In this document: positions 49,313-57,779 of the stretch, in pieces
Numbering within the stretch: the first letter of the stretch is position 1
Layout: each line of letters begins with the position of its first letter
Assembly: GCA_029747015.1 (NCBI GenBank)
Contig: JAKOGI010000448.1
Coordinates: 248,001-312,000, forward strand
Direction: 5' to 3'
Length of the DNA stretch: 64,000 nucleotides
Source: Carnegiea gigantea
Taxonomy: Eukaryota > Streptophyta > Magnoliopsida > Caryophyllales > Cactaceae
Translations under genes and position numbers: made by a program
The notes under the pieces: generated by a model
What the model was told of the DNA's origin: nothing
The model's database searches: none
What the model saw: only the letters and a program-made list of their open reading frames with translations

Positions 49313-49750
49313 TCACATCTGGATCCACCGAGAGAGTTGGGTAGGGTTTACAATACCCGGGATGTGAGCCCCATCTCCCATGAGTAGCTGCGCAACCTCA
49401 GTATAACCCCGGTTCGGCCCCACCTTCGGCCGCTTCGGCTCCGGACCGGCCTGCAGGCACGGCTTCCGTTTCGGCTCGGCTGCGGCTACTGGGACCGCCT
49501 CGGCTCGGGCCGGGTCGAATTTCTGCCCGAAAAGCGTTCCACGTGTCAAGAACTCGTACGCCATGTACCCGGCTAAAATCCGGTTCGACTGGACCGGTGG
49601 CGGGCCCGCAAGCTCGACCGCTAGGCCCGAACACGACGTCGTATCGTCGTTGGTAGACGGCGGTTGCCTCAGCTGACGTGGTTTCCCGAAACCAACCTTA
49701 GCCTCGTAGATGGGCGAGTCTTCTCCATCTTTGCGACTCGTGGGGATCAT
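49313..49750 (-). CDS. EDA6-like small plant protein
   Basis: A single-exon gene of 145 residues, clearly more GC-rich than its surroundings. The ATG at 49750 is preferred; the frame extends upstream only through non-ATG codons. The N-terminus reads MIPTSRKDGEDSPIYEAKVG followed by FGKPRQLRQ. The middle has a hydrophobic-aromatic patch (ILAGYMAYEFLTRGTLFG), and the end is PGIVNPTQLSRWIQM, a sharply conserved C-terminal motif in my memory of plant proteins annotated embryo sac development arrest 6. There are no membrane segments or catalytic motifs, and the molecular function is unknown. Position after PHO1 matches At3g23440 (EDA6) following At3g23430 (PHO1), which supports the name. The family call is from memory and could be wrong; the gene itself is well supported. 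Confidence 0.72.
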   Translation of the reverse strand: MIPTSRKDGEDSPIYEAKVGFGKPRQLRQPPSTNDDTTSCSGLAVELAGPPPVQSNRILAGYMAYEFLTRGTLFGQKFDPARAEAVPVAAAEPKRKPCLQAGPEPKRPKVGPNRGYTEVAQLLMGDGAHIPGIVNPTQLSRWIQM

Positions 49751-50065
49751 CCTGACCGTCCGTTGTATTTCCACGTCACCACTCTAGATCTCCGTTTTTT
49801 TTGGTTTTTGAGGGTGAAGAAGAAGAAGGAATTATGTCATTTCATTTGGGGCAAAGACGTAAATAAATAAGAAGAGGCCAGAAACGAAGACGAATGGGGC
49901 CCACAACAACTGACAACATTTCTTCCAAGAACGGGCTAGAGTGGTTGAAAAAACAAAAACTAAATACTACTGAGACAAAAGGGCAGTTTTTTTTTTTTAA
50001 AAAAGGAAAAGTTAATAAGGAAAAATTAGAAACGAGATTCTAAAATTTTTCAGAGGCAGATGGGG

Positions 50066-50338
50066 TTATATGAAATTGGATCGAAAGGGTGGGTGACGGT
50101 GGCTAGAATTAGATCTATCTGTACGGCCTGCGGGGTTCAGGTTGCCGACGCCGGTTAGGGCGGAGATAACGGCGTTTTCCGGCGACGGAAGGCCGAATAG
50201 AGAGAAACAGAAGAGGAGGCCGGCGGCGAGGGGGGAGGGAGGGAGAGGGAGAGGGAGAGGGAGAGGAAGAGAGAGAGGAGATGAGATTAAGGAGAAGAAC
50301 AATGTGAGCATGACAAGGGGGTGGGCCATTTATATATA
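50066..50338 (-). promoter_or_regulatory. TATA box and CT-rich leader, with an ORF that is probably not translated
   Basis: The minus strand has TATATATAA at 50338-50330, immediately before an ATG at 50329 whose ORF would give an 87-residue hydrophobic, Leu/Pro-rich product. A TATA box three bases from the ATG would start transcription some 25-30 bases inside the ORF, so the first ATG is unlikely to be used; a second Met at 50311 could be. The CTCTCCCTCTCCCTCTCC run at about 50275-50225 is typical of plant 5' leaders. This may be the promoter and leader of the EDA6-like gene 550 bases downstream, or a small secreted-peptide gene. Confidence 0.4.
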
Positions 50339-50766
50339 GAAGGGGATTAAATGCCCCTGGAAGTTAGGGAAATAGCGAGAATGCCACCGTTCCTAAGGGG
50401 AATATGTGAAGGGCAAGGAAGAAAATAGCCCCTGGGATAGTGTGTGATTGAATTTGTTTATGGTGTTTTTCTTCTTTTTCTGGTTTTGGAGAGCTGGGGG
50501 GGGTCGGGGGGAAGCAATGGGCCCGGCCCAACAAGGATAAGGGTGGTCCAACGTGAAAGAGAGGAATTGTTTAAAGAAAACAAAGACAGCCTCATCTAGC
50601 ATGTTTCGTGCCAAAGATGGTGTCATTTCTAAAACCCAAATAATTACTTTTTTCGTCCCATGAAATTTGTCATATTAAGTAAATAGCATACATAAAGTCC
50701 CCAGACCCTACGAGGCTGAGAATGCAGAACCACAATGAGAATTGTTATTATTATTGTTATAGGTAA

Positions 50767-51620
50767 TAGGAGTGAGTAACAATTTGTATATTCGATTCTG
50801 ACCCAGAATTGGTTTGGACCCAGCAGGTACGGAATCAGATCCAGTTAGACTGGTTCCGTTATCGGCTGTAAAATTTAGAACCCGGTTATAATAGGGTCTG
50901 ATACCGGCTCTTGAAATTTTAGACCCAGACCAGACCTCGTACCTGGTATCCAACAAGAATTTAAAAAATTTTGATGAAAAAAATATAAAAAGTAAATCTT
51001 TCTTCCTCAAATGATGTATCTTTTGTACTGAGTTCCAACTCTCAATTACCTCAGTTTAATCCTTTGTCTTTTGCAATTTATCCCCAACTTACTACATATC
51101 TTGACCGTCATGAATTTCTTCCTTCAAGTTTTGACTCTTATTCTCATGAGTCATGTTGCTTACTAAGCATTTGTTTTTATATTATTTTGACAGTTTTGCT
51201 CTCTTTCTCTCTCCATTTCAAGTGAATCAAAATAATTTTTAGTTTTTCTCGTTTGTTGTGTAATCTTAATTTGTAGGTTTCTAGTTAACGTTGTCTTCAA
51301 TTCTCTGAGTTTATTTTAAAGTGCGTAAATCTTTTTTACTGCTTATTTCATATTTGATTTAGCCTCATTAGTAAACTTCCTTCAATCACTCCCTTTCCCT
51401 ATTTTCTTAGAGGGAAATGAGGAAAAAAAAAAAACATATTACTTAGGAACCAGGTACTCGAAATCAAATCCGATCCCGACCAAGTCTATGACCAGGTTCA
51501 AATTCTAAGATCCGGTTTCAACGGGTCCGAAACCGGTTCCAAATTTTAGGATCCGATTCCAATCAAATTCAGTTTCGAATTCTAAAAATCCAACCAGATA
51601 CCTGATTCCGCTCACTCCTA
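50767..51620. mobile_element. Non-autonomous hAT element (854 bp)
   Basis: The ends are TAGGAGTGAG and CTCACTCCTA, a perfect 10-bp terminal inversion matching the TAGGGGTGAGC-type ends of many plant hAT elements. An 8-bp target duplication is present: ATAGGTAA at 50759-50766 and GTAGGTAA at 51621-51628, seven of eight equal. The interior carries GAACCGGTT-like repeats at both sides and an unrelated AT-rich centre (51020-51420). It codes for nothing. Confidence 0.75.
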
Positions 51621-51686
51621 GTAGGTAATATCATAAACTTTTATGGACGTCACAGGAGTGAATGGGGGAGAATGTCATTGATAAGA

Positions 51687-51728
51687 GCCCCACATCGAAT
51701 AAATAATGGGGGGTGCTGGGCTTATAAG
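51687..51728 (+). promoter_or_regulatory. snRNA-type promoter motifs (USE plus TATA) in TRIM LTR 1
   Basis: GCCCCACATCG (51687-51697) matches the plant snRNA upstream sequence element RTCCCACATCG at ten of eleven bases. TATAAG follows at 51723 after 25 intervening bases. In plant snRNA genes the USE-to-TATA distance decides the polymerase, the shorter spacing being the Pol III (U6-like) arrangement. Activity is unproven. Confidence 0.45.
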
Positions 51729-51920
51729 CGGCGGCGCTGGGCTTCCCATCAAACCGGCTTTTTTGGGGAGAGTTTAATGGCCCCGCCACAAGTGGTATCA
51801 GAGTCAACCCAGACCCGACTCTGATGTTTCGCCAAACACTTTGACGGAATGGGGTAGGCAGGGGGCCCCATCTAACGAGGGCGTTATAGGATTGGGTGAG
51901 AGAGAATATCATAGATAAGA

Positions 51921-51963
51921 GTCCTACATCGGATAAGTGATGGAAGGGTCTTAGGTCTATAAG
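51921..51963 (+). promoter_or_regulatory. snRNA-type promoter motifs (USE plus TATA) in TRIM LTR 2
   Basis: GTCCTACATCG (51921-51931) matches the same element at ten of eleven bases, differing at another position than LTR 1. TATAAG follows at 51958 after 26 bases. The third LTR has the worn form GTTTCGTATCG. Confidence 0.45.
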
Positions 51964-52252
51964 CGGCGGCACTGTACACCACATCACACCGGCTTTTTGG
52001 GGGAGAGTAATGGGCCTGTGAAAAATAGTATCAGAGCCAACCAGACTCGACTCTGATGTCTCGTCCAACGCTCCGATGGAATGGGACAGGCAGTAGGCCC
52101 ATCTGTGACGAGGTCACAGGATTGGGTGGGAGAGAATATCACTGATAAGAGTTTCGTATCGGATAAGTGATAGGAGGGTCCTAAGTTTATAAGCGGCAGC
52201 ACTATACACCCGATTAAACTGACATTTTGAGAAGAGAGTAATAGCCCGTGAC

Positions 52253-53022
52253 ATTTGATGAATGCCCTTTATATTTGTAATTGTGCCTGTATTATGATAT
52301 TAGCCTAAAAAGGCTAATCAAGTGTCTATCCATCATTACCCCAGGATTTTTAATAGTTTTCTACTAAAAGGGTGCATGATTGGGATTCAACATTATTTAT
52401 GTGCTAACATGTTATTTTGTGATTTGTTGATATGTATGTTGCTTTGTTTCATTTTTAACCGAAAAACGTATGTAGACCGTAGCATTTTTATGCTAGGAAT
52501 GAGCTATGGTGAATTTTTCTGCTTTCTGTCTGTCTGCTTTTTAGGCTGAAAGTAAATTGCCTTAAGATCTCCTTTGGAAGAAGGAGAAGAAGGCAGATTA
52601 AGAGTCAGGCTACAGGCTACTCTTAGTATGCAAACAATTGCATAGTATCCATCCTTCCCATTGCATCACAACGCACTAAAAACTAACCTTTTTTTTTTAT
52701 TTATCAAAGCTAACTTGATTTGCCATAATTTCAAATCAATACTTGCATCGTACTTTGTCTGGAGCGAGGCTCAATTTGCTACCGGCCGTCCACTACTTTT
52801 GTCGCTTGCAAGGTTGGATCTTCATGCAGTGGTTCCTTCTTCGACAGTGCGGTGTGGACCTTATATCCCGACCGAAAGTCCCCTTCTGTGGCTAAGAAGA
52901 GGGTGTTGTTGGCTTTTTTCTATCATCATACTTCATCTCAGCTGACATTTTGAAGGCGCGCTAGGGGCCACGTGCTTGCATGAGGGGACTTTAGAAACGA
53001 TACTAGACAAGGATTTCACAAG
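52253..53022. other. Intergenic DNA between two transposons
   Basis: Open frames here (for example near 52661-52945) resemble no protein I know. Nothing else is visible. Confidence 0.35.
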
Positions 53023-53972
53023 CAGTGACGGATCTAGACATTTAAAATAGGAGTGTCCATCTATTAACGTCATAATTGATACACATTAACAAAAAAATAA
53101 AGAAATCATATAGAACATATTATATTAATTTACTTTGCATAGACGTTCCATTTCGTTTTTTTACCAAATGTTATGTCGTTCCACATTAGTGGAACTTCAT
53201 ATGCAATAGAAATATACCCCAGTTTTTTACTCAAATAAGGGGGAAAAACTATGGCAGCCTACTACTACGTTTGCAGTTCTTTATAATTTGAGTTGTTACA
53301 TAAATTGTGCCAAAATTTTAGAATTCTACAATTACCTACTATTTATTAAAACCATTAGTTATGGAGCATAAATCATCAGCACCAAGCACTAAGCTCCTCC
53401 CCAAAAAGCATGAAGTGAACATGCCAAACATAATATAAAACTACAAATTAAGCAATCTTCATCATTTACTCTCACCAAGGGTGGAAAAAAAGAAATCAGC
53501 ATCAAGTTCAAATGAATGATTAGTGCCGGTTAAAGAAAATTCTACACGAAGAGCATATTGAAATTGAACAGTTTAAAAAATCAACGATAACAATAAAAAA
53601 AATTAAAGAGATTAATATTAGATTAAATCAAAAGTCTAAGATATACATAAGAGACAGAAGTTCAAGAAAGTCGGATGCAGTTTTGCCTGAAAAAAAGAAA
53701 TAGAGAGATCTGGGCTTGGATGCATCTAGTTTTATGTTATTTCTCGATCAAATTTCAACTTGATAACAGTTATTTTTAAATTTAAAAAAATTAAAACTAT
53801 TGGTATATGGGGTGGACATATTTAGAGAGTGTTCGTAGTTCTTTAGGCCTAATTTGAGGGGTGTCCATATATACCAATATTAACTCCTTCAAAATAGCTC
53901 ATTAATTTTTTTTTTTTTGGGGGGTTAGGGGTGTCCATGGACACCCCTCTATTGTTCATAGATCCGCCCATG
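53023..53972. mobile_element. hAT-type element (950 bp, TSD TTCACAAG)
   Basis: The left end CAGTGACGGATCTAGA and right end CATAGATCCGCCCATG form imperfect 16-bp inverted repeats. The perfect 8-bp duplication TTCACAAG flanks it at 53015-53022 and 53973-53980. Near the right end is a perfect 22-bp palindrome (53927-53948) around TCCATGGA. The sequence is AT-rich and non-coding, so this is a non-autonomous copy. Confidence 0.85.
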
Positions 53973-53980
53973 TTCACAAG

Positions 53981-56900
53981 GCTTTATATGATGATTGTTT
54001 ACGTATAATTTATCATCATGTCAAATAAGTATCTGTTTTTGAAGTTAAACTATAACTTATATATTCAAAAATGTGTTCTTCTTTTGAGAGTGCAGTGTGG
54101 ACCATAAACAATATAAATTACCTATTACTTTTGGACATTGTTCTGTTAACCCAAATTTCAAGGTTATGTTGATTCCAACTGACTAAAACTTCAACCTCTA
54201 TACCAAGTCACCTCACACCAAGAATTTGTAGCTCAATTAGTATCAAATGCCATTTTTCATATAAGAAATATGTGATATCATCCGCACTTTTTTCGAATTG
54301 AGCAGCTTAGTTAAAAAGACCAATCCACCTCACAAATTATCTAGTGATTACTTTTTAAATACCGCCCCATATGTAATTCCCCTCGTCAAGAACACACATT
54401 CGATTTTCTTTCTTTTTTTTTAATTAAAAAAGACATACAAATACAATTGCAATCAAGTATGGCTCTAAACTAAACTAGTGTAAATTGATAAATTTTTGAG
54501 AAACGCTATTTTATTGAAGACGAACTAAAAAAAAATATATTGAAAAAAGAATTTTCAGTGAAAAGTGAGAAGATGTGCCAGAAATTTGGAAAAGTAATAA
54601 CCAAAAAAAAAAAGGAAACTTTGAGGGGTTTTGGACTTTGGAATACGCATTGCTTTGGAAGTCCACGCTATAATAGGATGGGTTGGGTTTTCCCAGCCCA
54701 AATATCCTCTTATCGAGATGAACTAGCTGATGAAATGGGCCCATCATGGCCCATCATACAATTAGACTTTTCTTTTTTTTAAAATAAAAACGTGAATTGG
54801 ATTTTACTAGCGTGTATGTTCATGGGCTTGACTTGCCATAACATGGGGAAAAATAGCACTACAGCTGGTTTGCTGTATGGGCTAGATGTTTTTTTTTTTT
54901 TTAAAATAAAAAAAAAGTGGTACTGAAAACACTGAAAATTGACTGATAAAGTTTTCAAATTTACTATACATTAATGCTTGAGTTCAAATTAATTGTACTT
55001 TTCTAAAATTAGAATATTAAGTTTCACATTTGTAGGACTATGGAGAAATTGAAATCTAATAAGTCATCATTCATCTCATATTGACTTTTAAGATCGAGTT
55101 CATATATGTAGTTAAAATTAAAAAATTGTCCTTTACTTTTTATGCGAATAAGCTAATATAGACAATCGTATTCTGGTTTAACTGATTGCCCATCCTATCT
55201 CACACCTCCCTACAATTGCGGTCCAAGTTGGTTCGATCCGACCCACTAGTATCTGCACTGCATCAAGCTTAGTTAGGCCTGTAGTCAATAGTTAACAGGA
55301 AAGTTGGCCTCTCTCTCTTTTTTTTTTTGTTTTTGGTGGTGTTGGATGGGTTTTAGGTCAAACAAATTTCAAAGATGTCATAGTGTAACTAAAGCAGTTA
55401 GCCAATTTGACCCGAGATCCGAATCGTCCCATCTACCAAAACGAATAGTGCAATTTCACCAGCCTTGACCTGTTGACCTGCTATTCAATTGCCCCCGGGG
55501 GGGGGGGGGGGTTGCCTCGACCTTTCCCATGTCCTAGCTCTACACTCCTCTGTCACCCGGTCTTCCAAATTTGATAGAAGCAACTACTCTTCAACCAGCC
55601 CTAGGTACCTACGTTCAAGGCATAGATCTACTGACATATATTAATGGCAACATGAGCTACTAGCTAGGGCAGATTCGAGCAGGAATGAGATGGGCAGATG
55701 CAAAAAAAAAAAAAGAAAAAAAAAGAGGGTATGTTTTCCAAAACTATTTATTGAAATAATTAACGCGGAATGATGGATGGATCAAAAGAAAATGTTGAAA
55801 TTAAATTTGATCCACCAACAAGAGACCTGACAAAGTGTAGAAAGTTAATGCACAGCTAATGTTAATTAATTAGCCAAAAATAATTCATGCGTGTGGGGTC
55901 TTTTCTCATGTGGTTTAGCCTGTCACGCAGTTGAAGAATTTAATTGGATGTTGAAAATTCTACTCTGTCATTCAATTCTATTTAAATCTCTGGAAAGTTC
56001 TAAAATTATTAATTCTTCGAAAATTGTTCAGTAAATGCTCATAAAAATATTAAATTTACTACTGTTTGTTCGATCAAAATAAATTTATTATCGTTTAAGA
56101 CCGGTTTTAAATTGAGGTCTTTTAAGTTACAACTTTTGAAACTTTATAATCAGTTCAACTATCAGTAATTAGAGGTGAGCATAGATTGGTTCAAGTAATC
56201 AATTTTTTTGGTTCTGAAAATACAAATGGAACTAAATAAATCAGTTAATCAAATCAAATATGTTTTTCGGTTTGATTTATTGATTAATTTTTGAACCATT
56301 AAAAAAATCTAATGATCATTTGGTTATAGTTAATTAAGTTAGTCACATAATGTTTTCTTAAGCATGCTATAGTACACTGACACCTACTATGAACAACTAC
56401 TATGACCCTCGTTGAACATCTACTGCAAGTATGATAAATGGCTACAACTTTTAAAAACAACATTCTCAACATTGAAGACTGAAGAGCATATCCTTAAAAA
56501 AGTCATCCCAAAATTGCCGAAATACGATAACAATCAGTGGTAACCAGAGTAGAGAATTGAAATACCCAACTCTTGGCCACCGCCACTGATCACAAAATCA
56601 AACATCAAAATGAACCATAAGACAAATACTACATTCAATATAACTATTTTAATTACATCGAACCAGATACAACGATCTATTGACGAAGTTATTGAAACAT
56701 CAATCTAATCATAAATAATGATTGAACACAGTTTGTTGAAACAAAGTTACAAATGACCATGACAAATTAGTACGCATATTAAACTAAGGGTCATTCACTA
56801 AAATCTCATCCAATACATTTTTTTCCTTCCCCTTTGGGGGGGGGGGGGAGGGACTTTGATTTGATGCTAATGATGTCCTTAGAGGTGCATTAATACCCGT

Positions 56901-57700
56901 TTTTGAGAGAGAAGCTAGCCCTGTCCTAATCCCCGTCAAAGTTGCTGACAATGATGCATAATGATACTATAATACCATGTCTACATCAAATTAATTAGAT
57001 TTCAGAATTTATATGATTAGCTCTGTCCTCATCTGGCCACATTCTAAAATTTATTCATAAGATTGCCACAGTAATTGATAAAACTTGTAAGAATGATGGT
57101 TTTAGGTCATGGGTTATGTGAGCTATTATATATGCAATACAAAAGTGTACTTATAATATATTTAGCTATTTTCCTTGGTGGTAAAGAATTATGATATTTA
57201 AACCTATATTTTCAGTATGAATATTTGCTATGTTGGTGAGGGTAAAGTCGCCTTACATCTAAGTTTTTTCAGATGATACAGAAATAGAGTCCAAACTGAG
57301 TATTTGTTGCAGTTTATTTTGAGTGCGAACGTTATTAAAAATTGTTGCTAGATACTTATAGAAAATGGTTAGGGTTAAGCTCGAAAAAGGGGTGAACACA
57401 AATAGGCACCAATTGGTTATCAGCCAGAGTCAAAGCCTAACTGGCTGGCTGGCTGGCTGGCTAGCTATCATGTTATTTGATCTGTTTAACTAGCGAAGAA
57501 CAGAACGCAGTGCCCTCAAATAATTAATGCTGGTTCACAAATTGGGTCATCTTTAAAAAAAGAAAAATTTGCAATAGGACTATATATGAGAATGGGAATT
57601 TCTCAACCATAATTTGTCCAGCAATTGGTCGTTGAGTTGCAATTTAATGCAATTAATTGTATTGAGTACAAGCTGGCTTAGCTTGTGTAAAATTTTCCTC
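53981..57700. other. Intergenic DNA upstream of the GRP gene
   Basis: No gene is supported. It contains a C5G15 tract (55492-55511), a G13 tract (56836-56848), a probable hAT terminus TAGAGGTGAGCATAGATTGG at 56169 followed by GGTTTGATTTATTGATTAAT-like sequence without a clear right end, and a (GGCT)n tract at 57441-57462. The last part is the GRP promoter. Confidence 0.45.
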
Positions 57701-57707
57701 TATTTAA
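57701..57707 (+). promoter_or_regulatory. TATA box of the GRP gene
   Basis: TATTTAA stands 79 bases before the GRP start codon, giving an expected transcript start near 57732. Confidence 0.6.
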
Positions 57708-57779
57708 GTCCCAATTTTGTGATTTTCTCAGCACCAAAGTAGCCAGCTTGATCTTATTGCTGTACGTCTTCTCTCCTGA

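Larger units (their letters stand above)
51673..52252 (+). mobile_element. Tandem TRIM array: three LTRs and two internal domains
   Basis: Three LTR-like units of about 117 bases (51673-51790, 51907-52023 and 52137-52252) alternate with two internal segments, giving a period of about 232 bases. Each LTR carries GATAAGAG..CATCGRATAA..TATAAGCGGC..GAGAGT.TAATGG. The first two are followed by AGTGGTATCAGAGTC and AATAGTATCAGAGCC, a tRNA-Met primer-binding site. The bases just left of the first LTR (GTCACAGGAGTGAATGGGGG) match the end of an internal segment (GTCACAGGATTGGGTGGGAG), so the array starts inside an internal domain. LTR-sharing arrays arise by unequal recombination. No coding capacity. 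Confidence 0.82.

Noticed and set aside
51750..51770. T6 run in TRIM LTR 1 as a Pol III terminator for a small RNA gene
   Set aside because: It would end transcription within about 10-20 bases of the expected start, too short for a stable RNA.
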